Assembly (NCBI GenBank): GCA_030142905.1
Contig: JASJOG010000512.1
Span: 1 to 64,000 of the forward strand
Source of the DNA: Heliopora coerulea
Lineage: Eukaryota > Cnidaria > Anthozoa > Scleralcyonacea > Helioporidae
Direction: 5' to 3'
Length of the DNA stretch: 64,000 nt
Part shown: piece after piece, positions 10,076 through 21,689 of the stretch
Position numbering within the stretch: position 1 is the stretch's first letter
How the letters are laid out: every line of letters begins with the position of its first letter
Translations under genes and position numbers: made by a program
The notes under the pieces: generated by a model
The model's input: the letters and a program-made list of their open reading frames with translations, nothing else
What the model was told of the DNA's origin: nothing
The model's database searches: none

Positions 10076-10459
10076 TCAAGTCAAAGAAAATTGGTCACCC
10101 TGGAACGTATAAACGCGCGGAATCTCAAGTCCGTAACCAGCCCCACGATTTATTCGTTTTCCCTTTACTGAAACACTTGCAGAATTGGACGAACGTTTCA
10201 AAAATTTGCTCACGTAGGGTGCCATACTTTTGGGTATATGACCCACAACGTCAACTGTTTCATTAACAGTATTGGCATGAGATGTGCCGCTGCTTTCTGT
10301 TGATCTCCGTGATGGTTTAACAATTGCCACAGCGTGTGAATCTTTTTTGTTTTCTGGTTCCCTTTTTAACTCGTATTTTTCGTCCACTTTTGGTTCCCAA
10401 ATATCCATGCATTCATGGTAACCTCGTATGTATGATTCCACATTAATGAAAGTATCCAT
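10076..10459 (-). CDS. HIRAN-domain-like protein carried by the Tigger element
   Basis: The frame encodes 127 residues from an ATG at 10459. Features are an N-terminal IRGYHECMDIWEP block, KREPENKKDSHAVAIVK, VVGHIPKSMAPYVSKFL and a C-terminal GYGLEIPRVYTFQG. The order (aromatic GYH start, E-N-D-AVAV, VGH-P and a closing GLEIP-Y-F-G) fits the HIRAN fold, which in HLTF binds 3' single-stranded DNA ends. I rest this on motif resemblance only. The gene lies inside the Tigger inverted repeats and diverges from the transposase with 193 bp between them. It may be an accessory gene of the transposon or a captured host exon. The frame is unbroken although the transposase has a stop. Confidence 0.55.
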   Translation of the reverse strand: MDTFINVESYIRGYHECMDIWEPKVDEKYELKREPENKKDSHAVAIVKPSRRSTESSGTSHANTVNETVDVVGHIPKSMAPYVSKFLKRSSNSASVSVKGKRINRGAGYGLEIPRVYTFQGDQFSLT

Positions 10460-10652
10460 TGCTTTGCGCTTTTGCGGAAGGGCTTTGCTAAACTATACGC
10501 CGCACGCGCAACACTTGTGGATATCATAACATTACACCTGCTCATGTTTCAGTAACAAACAAAAAGCAAAAGCTGAAGGAAAGGACCAACCAAAATCAAC
10601 ACTGCATAAGTCAATTAAAAATAAGAAAAAGGAAAAGAACTAGGTTAAAGAT

Positions 10653-12284
10653 ATGAGCCTGTCCAAAGCTCGCACTTGTTTAAGCATTGATGATAAAGTT
10701 GAACTTATAAGATATCATGAAAGTCATCCACAGCTAGGTGTCAGAAAAATCGCAGAGAAATTTAGCTGTGGCCGAACTCAAGTTTCAACGATTATCAAGA
10801 ATAAAGAATCCATTCTAGACGAGACAAACCATACAGCAAATCGGGCTAGTCGGAAAAGACAAAATCCGCAAACATTTTCTGAAATAAACGAACATTTGTG
10901 GATATGGTACAATCGCTGCAGAGAATCTAATATTCCTGTGAGTGGGCCCATGCTGCAAGAGGAAGCAAAACTCACTGCTCAAAGACTTGGTGATGATGAA
11001 TTTCAAGGTTCGAACGGATGGCTAGAGAAATGGAAGAAAAGGTACAACATCAAAGAGATGAGGGTTGCTGGTGAGGACGGTGATGTCAACGAAGTAACGC
11101 TTGATAGTTGGCAGGAGCGCTTCAAGGAATTAACAAAAGGTTATGCGCCTAAAAACGTTTGGAATATGGACGAGACCGGTCAGTTTTAGAAAGCGCTTCC
11201 AGACAAAAGTCTTTGTGAAGCAGGAAAAAGATGCAAAGGCGGAAAAAAAGCGAAACAAAGGTGTACATGGACATTCTTCGTTAATGCCGCTGGTGGTAAG
11301 GAAGAGCCTGTCGTAATTGGTAAGAGTAAAAAGCCACGTTGCTTTAAGCACTTAAAGGACAATACCAAACCGTACAAGTGCCGCTATTTCTCAAACTCCA
11401 AAGCGTGGATGAAAACTGAGATTATGATGAATGTGTTAACCAATTTGAACGGACGATTAAAACGTGAAGGCCGTACAATAATCCTGTTCCTTGACAACGC
11501 ACCCTGTCATCCGCATGAACTTAAGGGTCAGTTTTCAAACATTACTTTGGCTTTTTTGCCGAAAAATACAACATCGAAGACTCAGCCTCTTGATGCCGGA
11601 ATTATTCAATTGTGGAAAGTGAAGACTAGAAGGAAGCTGCTTCGCTTTGTATGTAGCAAAGTGGGTCAAGAAAACGCAAGTGAGATTGTGAAATCTGTTC
11701 ATCTTCTTCAGGCTCTTCAATGGGGCAAACAAGCATGGGATGAAATTGAGTCAGAGACCATCCGAAAATGTTTTGTTAAGGTGGGAATGTATCCAGAAGA
11801 GTTAAGTGATGATAACGATGATGACCCTTTTGAAGGGGAAGAGATGATGAATTTGAATGAACTGTGCTCGAAACTTTGTAATGACTGCTCTGCCGAGCAG
11901 TACCTTGGTGCAGACGACTATGTCCCATTCTGCGATGACTTGATCAACATCGAAGATACAAACTGGCGAGAAGGATTAAGAAGAGAGCTGTTGAACGAAA
12001 CAAGCGAAATTGACAAACGCCTAAAGTTAGATGATGGCCTTGACATTGACGAAGACACTGATGGCGAACAAGAAGACGATGATTTCGACGTGCCTTTGAA
12101 GGAACCCGAAATTAAGACAGCTGCCAAAGCTGCAAATGTTGCGGAGAAGCTTTTAGATTTCGCATATTTCACGGGCAACGAAGAACTTTGTCGAGCTGTA
12201 TTAAATGTTAATGAGATTCTTACAGACATACGTTTAGCAGGGCAAAAGCAAGCGCACATAACAGATTATTTCAAACCATCTTAG
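10653..12284 (+). pseudogene. Tigger/pogo transposase with one in-frame TAG
   Basis: A single frame of about 543 codons is broken only by TAG at 11187-11189. The N-terminal ~60 residues form a psq-type helix-turn-helix (IDDKVELIRYHESHP ... VRKIAEKFSCGRTQVSTII). A CENP-B-type DNA-binding block follows (EEAKLTAQRL ... GSNGWLEKWKKRYNI). The DDE catalytic residues are in NVWNMDETG, LFLDNAPCHP and TQPLDAGIIQLWK. The stop follows directly after NMDETGQF, and the downstream codons (KALPDKSL) continue in the same frame, so a point change in one codon is the simplest cause. The C-terminus is acidic (DDNDDDPFEGEE). No protein of full length is expected from this copy. Confidence 0.9.
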
Positions 12285-12471
12285 CAGAACTATAGACACT
12301 ATAACATCATATTTACAACGGCAATGTAGATGTTATGTTGGTAATGTAGAGACACAAAGGTTTTATAGTGGAGTTTTTAGAGAAATTTGTAATGATAGCT
12401 GTAGACAATAACATATTAAGACCACTATTGAAAGAATCATGTTTCAACAATCACTTATCATTTAAATATTA

Positions 12472-12555
12472 ACCAACCTCTCATAAGCGGACACCCCCCG
12501 TAAGCGGACATCAGGTCGTGTTCCCGAGGGTGTCCGCTTACGGGAGGTTTGACTG
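12472..12555 (-). repeat. Tigger right end with repeated GTAAGCGGACA motifs
   Basis: Two direct copies (AACCTCTCATAAGCGGACA and CCCGTAAGCGGACA) and one inverted terminal copy (TGTCCGCTTACGGGAGG) precede the terminal GACTG. The inverted terminal copy pairs with the left terminus. Confidence 0.7.
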
Positions 12556-12957
12556 TATTTATTCTCGATCACAAGGAAAGACAATCGTCACAATATCACA
12601 ACCCACAGAGCACATGCACAACTCACAGTGCCTAATTATATCACTGATTACATTACCTACATATACACTTCTGCTTTAAGCTTATTGGTTCTAACAAAAT
12701 TAATCCCGTCAAACCTAACAGTTTCCGACAGTTACAACCAAAATCATTTCCTCAAGAATAACCATCCTAGAATGATCAATCCATTGCATGAATTATATCC
12801 ACAGTCCCAGAATGATCATTCCTGGTATAGAAACAATAACATTATCTACACATATATCTGGTACTCTGTGCGCAATTATTTCTTCATGAGGAACCATTCA
12901 ATTTTCTAAAATCATATTTGAAAGAAAAGGGAACTTTCTTTATTTGTTCTCCATAAT

Positions 12958-12986
12958 CCCGGACGAAGCCCGGGTACCCTGGCTAG
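12958..12986 (+). mobile_element. Candidate Helitron 3' terminus
   Basis: A short GC-rich hairpin (CCCGG, seven-base loop, CCGGG) is followed after 8 bases by CTAG and then T. This is the layout of a Helitron 3' end (hairpin, spacer, CTRR, insertion before T). The stem is short and no 5' end or coding part was found. Confidence 0.25.
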
Positions 12987-13905
12987 TACGAAATAAAATT
13001 GATAAATAATAACCAGTTAAGACCAATCACTCCACTCTTAGTGTCCACCAGTACGAATGTCTACATGCGAGGAGTCTGAAAAGTTTTCAAATTTTTAAAG
13101 TGTGAAATGAGATCTGAAAAGATTTTTCCATATACTACATTCTTTGTCTAATAAGATCAAGACTAACCGACAGATAAGTACATAGGTAAGGAGGCACACA
13201 GACAGACAAGTGCGTAGATGTATAAGTATTTCCCCGCAGAATTTTAAGGATTTTCAGAAACTCGAATCGACCAAATCTCATGATTTGTTAAAAGGCCTTC
13301 CTTAATTTTTTTTTTCCAGTTTTTTTATTTTGACCATTACAATTTCCCTCAACGTGTTGTCTTCTCCCTGATTTTATTTATTTTCTTGTGAAATATTGAA
13401 TGTTGTTATATTTACTCCCTTACTAAGAAGCAATCCAGTAGCTTCCTTATAAAAATTTCTCATGCATATATGAATACGATATTTGAATAGTTCATATCAA
13501 TCAGACTAATTAACATATTCCTATCGATCAGATATAGCATTTTATGAACATATATGAGTCAGATATATAATATGTGAACATGTAGTTATTACTTTTGCAA
13601 AATAACTTCTCGTTATCGTGCATTGGTATAAGCTAGAAGTTCTGTACATATAATTCGATGGAAACATGATGGAGAAGCTCACGCTGTAACATATGACATG
13701 CTAAACAATATGAAAAACTTACGCTTTAATAAAAATAAAAAGAATGTTATTTGTACTATAATTTTGTAATCAGGATGGGAAGCTATTTTCTGCGATCTAA
13801 GCAGCAGAAATACTCCACCTTTAAGTTCATGTTCCCACGGTGGCGCCATGAGAGGGAACGACTGGGACTTGATCCCTCTTACTTCATTATCAGAACCTTT
13901 GGTCT

Positions 13906-13932
13906 GTTTGTTTGTTTGTTTGTTTGTTTGTT
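13906..13932. repeat. (GTTT)n microsatellite
   Basis: About six to seven uninterrupted GTTT units. Confidence 0.95.
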
Positions 13933-14423
13933 CGGTGAAATCCGTTGATAAAAAGATAATAAAGGTTTTAGCGCTGCAAAATGTTAATACAATTCCACCT
14001 CGGAGGATGCAATATTTCAAACTTTTGTCTGGGGATGGGTAAACACGGCTAGTAACTTTGATTCTTCGCACTCAATTCTATTCTTTTTAGATTCGTCCAA
14101 ATCCGAGAAAAAGCAGCTTGTATGGGGGAATGTAAATTGTCGACATGGATTACCTCCTATAGCCTCAGTGTAGACTATCTTGCCCCAAATCAAAATTCCT
14201 AGCGGCACCTCTTTCTTCTCACCTCCATATCTTGTTCCCAGGAAATCCTCTCTTCATTCAATGACCACATGAATTAATATGCCAATCTTTTATCTAATTT
14301 AAACCAAAAGCATTAATAAATGAACGAGTCATATAATTTGTAAAATTCTCTGATTTAACTAACGAAATAAGCTTTTTCTTAAATTTATCGTGCCGTTAAA
14401 TTTTTCTTTTGTTTTCTGTAAAG

Positions 14424-14543
14424 AAAAATGTAATCAACAAAACGATTGTGATTCGAATGCGACATGTATTAAAAAAGTTGGAACCTCGAACTCTACCTGC
14501 ATATATAACACTGGATTGACAGTATATGGGAAAAACTGCAACA
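14424..14543 (+). pseudogene. Degenerate EGF-like exon, array unit 1
   Basis: The exon is 120 bp, flanked by a pyrimidine tract and AG (14422-14423) and by GTAA (14544). Its frame reads CNQQNDCDSNATC ... STCIYNTGLTVYGKNC, which keeps the six-cysteine EGF spacing but has lost the DIDE calcium-binding start. Its distance to the next exon, after removing two later insertions, is 1312 bp, one array period. It is thus the oldest visible member of the tandem exon family. It could still be spliced, so calling it a pseudo-exon is a judgement. Confidence 0.6.
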
Positions 14544-15293
14544 GTAAAATCTTTTGAATGTATTTTATTACCTTAAAATAATTTCCTCAGCATAAACCCT
14601 TATATAAAATAAAACAAATTACATCCTTGCTGTTCTAATTCTATAAATATCCTTTCTGCGCTTGTTTTAATCTTTGCCAATTTTAAAAAAAAAATCAACA
14701 AGGTCAAAGTAAAAATGAATAAAGTTCACATTACCAATTTTCATTGTAAAAAGAACAATTTTTTGAAGTTAAAATTCCAATAAATCTTAATCATTTCAAC
14801 AAAATAAAGAAATCCTTGCCCAATGAGCTTCAGTTTCAGTGAGATTTAAATTAAACCCGAAATTAACTCACAAAAACTTTGTTTATCATATCTGTGAGTA
14901 GTCAATTTGTGATCATCAGTTTCCGTTCCACTTTTATCCTTATTTTTACAAATGTCATGTAACAATTAACCGTCAAATTACATTTCTTGAAAATCCATGA
15001 AATGTTGGATCGATAAAAGCCACCTCGTTTCTGGAAAATTCATCAAACATTTCCCACCGGTTATTCGATTAACTCGATCTTTCAAACGTTAAAAGGTCGA
15101 GAGGACTTTCTAAAAAGATCGAATTAGAAGAACTTTCATCTCGGCGTTTCTCTTATGAGGACAACAATGAGAATTAACTTGACTGTTTCCGAAACTTTCT
15201 ACTATAAGAATACCTTTTGTATTATTTTACTCTTCCTAACACCAGCAGATTTCACTTGCCAAACCCAGATATTTTGCCAAATAAGATTTATAG
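14544..15293. repeat. Degenerate EGF-array unit 1, left part
   Basis: The sequence downstream of the exon aligns by eye with the intron of the homogenised units: for instance TTAACTCGATCTTTCAA and GAGGACTTTCTAAAA near 15066-15115, and GTTTCCGAAACTTTC near 15184. It is interrupted at 15293 by the Penelope complex and resumes at 21928. Confidence 0.75.
15285..15293. repeat. Target-site duplication of PLE complex, left copy
   Basis: GATTTATAG, repeated at 21919-21927. Removing the DNA between the two copies restores the array period. Confidence 0.75.
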
Positions 15294-15485
15294 TTTGTAA
15301 AAAACGTGTAACAAATATCAGAGCCCAGCGTATAATACGAAGGATAGGCATTTTAAATAGAAAAGTGCCAAGTAAATTTAAAAATTGTTTAATGGATCTA
15401 ACATTTCGTCGCAAAGCTTGCAACATCTTCAGAGATAAATAACAAACACAGTGACGCTAATTATATAGTGACAGGCAAATGCTAA
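15294..15485 (-). repeat. PLE terminal repeat, inverted left copy
   Basis: Antisense copy of the 5' leader and first codons of the element; it matches 21690-21918 in reverse complement. Confidence 0.75.
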
Positions 15486-15504
15486 CACATGCTAACAATT
15501 TTGA

Positions 15505-15620
15505 AATTTACTTGTCACTTTTTTCTTTAAAATGCCTATCCTTTGTATTATATGCTGGGCTCTGATATTTGTTACACGTTTACGATTCCCGCCTGGTGAT
15601 TCTATCGCTGATATTATAAA
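15505..15620 (+). repeat. PLE 5' repeat, internal direct copy
   Basis: Direct match to 21795-21911 (TTTACTTGTCACTTTT ... CTATCGCTGATATTATAA). It leads directly into the body of the decayed reverse transcriptase. Confidence 0.8.
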
Positions 15621-17999
15621 GAAACGTTATGGAAATGGACCACTTACTGCCTTCAGGAAGTTCCAGCGCATTGAACGCAAACTTGGAAAGGCGAAGTCGG
15701 ATCTGTCCTTTTTAACTAATTGTCAAAAGAGTGATGTTATTCCAAAATTTCTTCCCATTAAACTTGCTACTCGTTACTTACGAAACTCTCCTGCGTACCA
15801 CCAATGACAAAAGAAACTGCTTGATGCAGAAATCCGCATCAAGAAATCCCGAATTCGCACTATGACAGCACAATCTTCACAAGCCAGTTCTTCGCTTGCC
15901 GACCTGGTCTCAACTTTGGACATGCTTCAGCTAAAATCTGTCTCAGCCCAAGAAAATTATCGTCACCCCAAGGGACGCGAATTGATTCAAAATAAGAAAC
16001 TTTTCCGCCTTAGCCAAGAGTCCCATCAAGCCTCCACGATTAAACCTGATGATGTCATTTTCAATCATTGGAGCAGAACTTTAACCGAGCAAGAGAACAA
16101 TCTTCTGGTCAAGGGTTTGAACTTCTTTAAACCGCCAAAGAGACTTAAGTACTGCGACTTCTTGATACCTTTCGAGTTATTGTATCGAAAGATCTTTCAT
16201 GATCCTATCTCGTCCACCTTTGGCGTTAATGCTGATTTCTTGAAAACCAGAATTAAGGATATTGCCTTGAGTGGTTTTAGAAGCTACCACTCTCCGAACT
16301 CTATATTTTCTGAGGATGAAATAAGAATATTAAAGACTTTGAAAGATGACCCGAACGTTGTTATTATCAAGCCAAACAAAGGTAACGGATTAGTTATTTT
16401 CGATAAATAGGACTACAACCAGAAAATGATGGATATTCTGAATAATTCTGATAAATTCAAGAAGCTTGATCGTGATCCAGTCAAAATTTCCATTGAACGC
16501 GAAAATCGTATCAAGAACTTTCTTCGACAACTGAAAAAAGAGAATATTATTGATGTTACTCTCTACTCTAGTCCAAGACCAACTGGATCTCGTCCGGGTA
16601 TCCTGTATGGACTTGCGAAGGCACACAAGCTTAACATTCCACTTAGACCTATATCTTCCTCCATTAACTCACACTCTTATAATATCGCTAACCAGTTAGT
16701 TTCCCTTCTTCTTCCCTTTTCCACCAAACAGTACCCCATCAATGATTCATTTTCTTTTCTCCAAGAACTACATTCTTTAGATTTAAACATAGACAATGTA
16801 TTTATGGCTAGCTTTGATATAACTTCTCTCTTTAGTAACATTCTCTTAGATGAAACCATTGACATATTATCCAACGACTCTTTACTACTCGTACTCACTT
16901 TCAAGGCTTTTCTATTCCTGACTTTCGTAAAGTTCTTAATTTAGCAGTTAAGAACTGTCATTTCCTTTTTGATGGCTCTGTGTATGACCAATTGATAGTG
17001 TGGCTATGGGCTTGCCTTTAGGTCCCTTGTTCGCCAAAATTTTTCTTTGCAGTCACGACTCTGCCCGGATAAATAATTGTTCTTCTGATTTAAAACCTTT
17101 ATATTATCGTCCTTACGTTGATGATTGTTTTGTCTCGTTTCGTTCTTCCGATCATGTTCTGCCATTTCATAACTACCTTAATTCACAGCATCGTAATATC
17201 AATTTTACTTTTGAATACGAAAATAATGACTATATTCATTTTCTTGATATTCTTATTAACCGCTCTGCTGGCACATTCCTAACTTCTGTCCTCCGTAAAC
17301 CTACATTTACTGGTCTTCTGACAAATTTTAATTCTTTTATTGCATTCACCTACAAGAAAGGCTTAATATACTCTCTTCTTAACCGTTGTTTTTAACAATT
17401 GCTCTACATATCATACTTTTCTTTGTGAACTTGAGAAGCTTAAAAGTATTTTCATCTCTAGTGCCTTTCCTGCAAGACTTATCGACAGCTGCTTTAATTC
17501 GTTCCTTCACAAAGTTTCTTCACCTTTACCTAAACCTTTTACTGTTCCCAAACGTCTCATTTATTTCTCTTTACTGTTCACTGGCTTACACTTTTTACAG
17601 ATCCAAACTCAATTAAAATAACTCTTCTCATCTGCCTTTTCCCATATCATCATTCGCTTTGTCCCTCGTCCCACTGTACGGCTTTCAAATTTCTTTTCTT
17701 TTAAGGACCGGATTCCCACACGTCTGAGATGGCATGTTGTTTATAAATTCACGTGTCAAGGCTGTGGAGCCATGTATGTCGGAGAAATATCCCAGCACCT
17801 CCACACGCGAGTCTCAGACCGTTTGCGAATCTCGGAGCTTATTGGAAAGAAACGGAAATGTCCTCCTACGGCCATTCTCTCACACTACGCTGACACTGGA
17901 CACCGCATCGCATTTGATGAAGTTAAAATGATCAGCTCTTGTTACTCTGAGTCTGAGTTACTTTTACGGGAAAGTTTACTTATCTCCAAACTAAAGTAA
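15535..17999 (+). pseudogene. Decayed PLE: N-terminal region, reverse transcriptase and GIY-YIG
   Basis: Pieces in all three frames make up one PLE protein. TGA at 15805-15807 and TAG at 16408-16410 are in-frame stops; frameshifts occur after about 16890 and again before the endonuclease. Visible motifs are IIKPNKGNGLVIFDK, LRPISSSINSHSYN, ASFDITSLF, GLPLGPLFAKIF, the active site YRPYVDDCF (about 17102-17130) and the endonuclease CQGCGAMYVGEISQHLHTRV (from about 17758). Unlike the element at 7.8 kb it keeps the N-terminal region. The number of lesions shows that it is old and inactive. Confidence 0.85.
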
Positions 18000-18065
18000 A
18001 GAATAAAACAGACCAAAAATTGTCATCTTGTGACTTGATATTCAAGTTGATATTAAAGTTCACGG

Positions 18066-18761
18066 TTGATAGCTTTTTCCGATGGTAACATTCATTTTCT
18101 TGATTTAAAAATCTCTGACGATGACATCGACGTCTTTCGAAAAGATACTCACACCGGCCAATACACCCACTATTCCAGCTTTCAACTCTTTAGTCGCAAA
18201 GTCATTTGGATTAACTCTTTGTTTTACCGCGCTTTCCAAATATGCAGCTGCTCTTTGTTACTCAACCGGCAAATTTATTCGCTCAGATCCTTTATGTCTT
18301 GGAATGGTTTTCCAGCCAAAGTTAGAAACTTGCTCATTAAAAAACTCAAAGCCAAGCATTTCGGCAACTCCACCTCTTCCAACAAACCCTTTGATGACAA
18401 TGATCCCAAAATTTGGCTAAGACTTCCCTACCTAGGTAAACAAGGTGAATTTCTTGATCGAAACTTAATTAAAAAACTACGGCGTAACCTAAAAGTTAAA
18501 GTTAATTTTGTTGTCATTTATCAAACCAAAAAAACTGCCTTTTTCGTTTCTAATAAAGACAAAATACCTGACCTTTCTCGAAACAACGTTATTTATGAAA
18601 TCACTTGTCCTGGTTGTAATAACAAATATATTGGCAAAACAGAGCGCTGTCTACAAACTCGCCTTTTCGAACACTCTTACAACATCAACACCAGCGCTGT
18701 AGCACAACATCTTCTCAACTGTCCACATCCCCACGATCTCGGAAACCTCAATTCTCTCTGA
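18066..18761 (+). pseudogene. 5'-truncated PLE of a different family
   Basis: The frame of about 231 codons starts within the reverse transcriptase thumb (NIHFLDLKISDDD), after the YVDD motif, and ends with a GIY-YIG nuclease (CPGCNNKYIGKTERCLQTRLFEH). The sequence differs from both other PLEs in the window, so three PLE lineages meet here. It abuts the 3' end of the preceding PLE, with the join near 18060. Lack of the catalytic reverse transcriptase motifs makes it a dead fragment. Confidence 0.8.
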
Positions 18762-18873
18762 TAATCTTAACAACTCCTCTCCACCTTCCCAATCATATCT
18801 CAATAATTTTATCTTTAATAACTTTAAGGTAATTCATTCTTGTAAATCCAGTAGTTCGAACCTATTACTTATC

Positions 18874-18912
18874 CCCTCGCCCACCGCGCGAAGCGCGGTG
18901 CGAGGGTACTAA
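18874..18912 (+). mobile_element. GC-rich hairpin, candidate Helitron 3' terminus
   Basis: A two-part stem (CCCTCGC with GCGAGGG, and ACCGCGC with GCGCGGT around a GAA loop) is followed by TA and CTAA, then T. The hairpin is unmistakable in AT-rich surroundings. The Helitron reading rests on the CTRR-T ending alone. Confidence 0.35.
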
Positions 18913-21329
18913 TCTTGACGTGCGTGGAGTTCTGTTACATGCGTGGATACTAGGGAGAAAAATTTTCGCTTTGTGTATGTATCTTTATACATATATATAT
19001 ATATCCATGGTGTCCGGTCACTCAAAAATGCCGTGTGCAAGCTCGGGGACTGGTATGTTGTTGAACAAACCGTACTTAGGTTCCGTATTGAAGCAAATCG
19101 TTTTGGTCTCGTTCTTTTTTCCCTTGTATGGATCTCTCGCAAGTTGTTTACATTATTTGAACACTGAAGCCACTAAATGATTTAAGACCGGCAAAGGAAA
19201 TGGCTTTCTTGGTGCCTGCGGCTGGTTTCGCCACCTCAGTAACTGGACAATTTGTGACTAGACAGAGCAGTTCTCAAAGTTAGCTCCTTGGAATATACAT
19301 TTGCCAACTGTTCACTTTTTGCAGCAACGCTTTGTCTTCGTTCTTTCTGATTTATATGAACAAAAGACGTAAGGGAACTCGCTTGCTGTCTGGACATTTG
19401 CTAAGCGACTAACTGTATTAAAACGACATTCTTCGCTGAAGTTGAAAAGATGTCGATTAGTATAAATCTTGGGACTTTTCACGTTGTGGTAACCACTTAC
19501 CTGAGCTGCACAATCACAGGTACGTCTGAATCAAGTAGCTTTGAAGTACAAGTTCTGCGAACGGAATTGTTTTGAGCAGCTTTCAAAAGTAGCTTCCCGA
19601 CTTTATTCTTCCCTAAGGGAGACCTCTTGTACGAAATATTTCCGCATGGATTTTGCTAGTGTTTATTGGTAAAGTAGAATGAAGATTCTGGTTCATTCAT
19701 CTCCGCAGGACGATTACTTTCGAACTTTTTGCAGTATTTAACCGGACAGCGTTCATGGTCAATTGTTTGAGAAGTGGGATTGAACACTCATCATCCAGAA
19801 GAGTTGTCCAGGCCATGACAGTCTTTGGATGCTTTCTCCGCTTTCCACACAAAGATTTCATCGCCTCAATCAGGATTTTTTCCCTATGAAATGTCGCCCC
19901 ACTGAAGACGTTAAGATGTATTTCTGGCTCGAAACAAAAATGCAAGGTAAACAGCCACCAGGTGACTCGCTGCAAAACTACTTGTTTTTGGTCACCAAAT
20001 TATTCTTCGGCAAAACAGTTGTCCGCTTCAGTCTTTCTCACTTCAAGAGTGATTTGTGCTTGATGACCTTTACCGTATTCGATCGGTAATGCTTTCATCG
20101 GGAGTTTAAAACCTCTCAAGAAAGTTTAAAGTCATCTGTGTGTAAATTTACCGTTAAACCCTTTGTGATGAGGTGCCACTGAATGCTTAGTTGAAAATAC
20201 GCAAGAGTTGCAGGTTTATACGCCATTTTTCTTTTTTATTGATGTTTTGCCTTGGAAAAAGTACGTCTTTTACTTCCCTCTTCTCGTTCTTCTTTCGACA
20301 AAACTTGCACAAGGTTTGCTTTTATTTTGTTTTATGTTTTGTATTTTCCGATTTTTGGTCAGCGATAAAACTGCAGAATTCGTTCATGTTTTCTTCGTTT
20401 ACTTCGTCGATTGCGTAATTCGTTTCATCTTCGTCACCAAAGTCTTGTACTTCCGGATGAATACTTAGCATAAACCCTTATCATAGCAGATCTTAAAGAA
20501 ATTTGTAACCAACTTTGAGGTAACGTATAATTTATCAATTTTTAAAGTCAAAAAAAATGTCAGAAAAATATTCAATCATGAGCTGTCCGTAATGCTGGTA
20601 TCCGTTTGATAACCTATGAGAATGCTCCACTTTTTAGACGGGAAGTCTGGCCATCTAATAAAACAAGCTTTCTTTAAGCCAAAGTGAGTGAGAAGTCTAA
20701 TTGGTAAATTACACGAATTAGCATAAACCCGCAAATAATTCAGGGTATTGATCCTATCATTCATTGTTTAATAATTTGATTGTAAGGATGGGCATCTTAC
20801 CATTTGTTAAACCGTTCAACGTTATTCTCACCAAACTTTTGTTTTAATAAAGCAGAATTGAAATTTTAGACGTAAATATGAGTATAAGCAGTCTAAATAT
20901 AAAATAATTTCCAGTTTGGATTGTTGTTTATTTGCGGCCAAATTCTGTGCGGATTTTTTTTATTGCATGTCCAATACCAGTTATAGTTATAGTCAGGAGG
21001 ATTTGTCTTTTTGAGAAGTTTGAAAAATTATCAATGTTACTTGGATTCTCGAGAGATATATTGGAAGGGTGGGCGAGGGGTTGTTGCGTGCACGTATTTC
21101 TAGTTTTAGAAGCTCCCTTAATCAAACTTTATAAGCCGGGAATGAACAGTGGCCTAAAGGCCAGCAAAGAAATTTCACTTTTCGTCTGATCCGACATTTC
21201 CATATTTCTCAGCCACTCGACAATTGTCTGGGTTTTCTCCTGTCTAGCAAGCTGTCAATCTCACATGTGTTAATATCCGACTATGTTAATTTCGTTGTTA
21301 ATAACCGATGACATCATCCTTGTAATTAC
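18913..21329. other. Unassigned segment inside the PLE complex
   Basis: I found no coding motif, repeat pair or element end that I can support. A short TA-repeat lies near 18990-19003. The segment belongs to the insertion because both flanks lie within the target duplication. Confidence 0.4.
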
Positions 21330-21356
21330 ATATATATATATATATATATATATATA
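21330..21356. repeat. (TA)n microsatellite
   Basis: About thirteen uninterrupted TA units, directly upstream of the second PLE terminal-repeat block. Confidence 0.95.
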
Positions 21357-21377
21357 ACGTAGTGAACTTTGTAAACA

Positions 21378-21424
21378 TCTTGGTCTGATGATGACTCTGA
21401 AATAGAGCAGAAATATTACCGTTT
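21378..21424 (+). ncRNA. Hammerhead ribozyme motif of the decayed PLE
   Basis: TGGT-CTGATGA (core at 21385-21391) is followed by stem II (TGaCTCT / AGAGCA with one bulged A), GAAA (21410-21413), a minimal stem III and ACCG. GGT before the core pairs with ACC after it as stem I. The order is that of a type I minimal hammerhead, as in the PLE at 9.8 kb, but with different stems. Confidence 0.65.
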
Positions 21425-21689
21425 TCAACTTGTCTGTTTCTTGTTCCAACTTGAATAACAAGTCACAAGATGACAATTTTCAGTTTGTGTTGTATTCTTT
21501 ACTTTTTCAAATTGTCCTCTGGTTGTGGTTTCTCCAAACTAAAGCCTTCTTTAAATGCCAACATGCGCTCAGCTCCACTTTTTCTGTTTTGATTCATCTT
21601 ACTGCTTTTGCTCTAACTATTTACGGTCTGTTGACCTACTGTCAGTTAGTGTAATATTTCTTTTTATTCTTTCACTCTATTGGTTATCG

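Larger units (their letters stand above)
7196..12555 (+). mobile_element. Tigger/pogo-type DNA transposon (Tc1/mariner superfamily)
   Basis: The element starts CAGTCGAACCTC at 7196 and ends with the inverse (GGAGGTTTGACTG) at 12555. It is flanked by TA at 7194-7195 and 12556-12557, the target duplication of this superfamily. Both ends carry clusters of a repeated motif near CCTCNCGTAAGCGGACA. The interior encodes a Tigger transposase on the plus strand and a HIRAN-like protein on the minus strand. A Penelope-like element is nested at 7450-9877. Subtracting it and one 14-bp target copy leaves a Tigger of 2918 bp, a normal size for the family. Confidence 0.9.
12556..14417. other. Unassigned non-coding DNA before the EGF array
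   Basis: It contains a candidate Helitron end (12958-12986) and a GTTT microsatellite (13906-13932), both listed separately. No gene is supported. Confidence 0.45.

Noticed and set aside
15155..15442. Overlapping frames on both strands near 15.2-15.4 kb
   Set aside because: The strand-minus frame is the antisense copy of the PLE leader and first codons (terminal repeat), and the plus frame is its shadow plus array intron.
19697..19975. 92-codon minus-strand frame in the unexplained part of the PLE complex
   Set aside because: No recognisable motif, and frames of this size are expected by chance.
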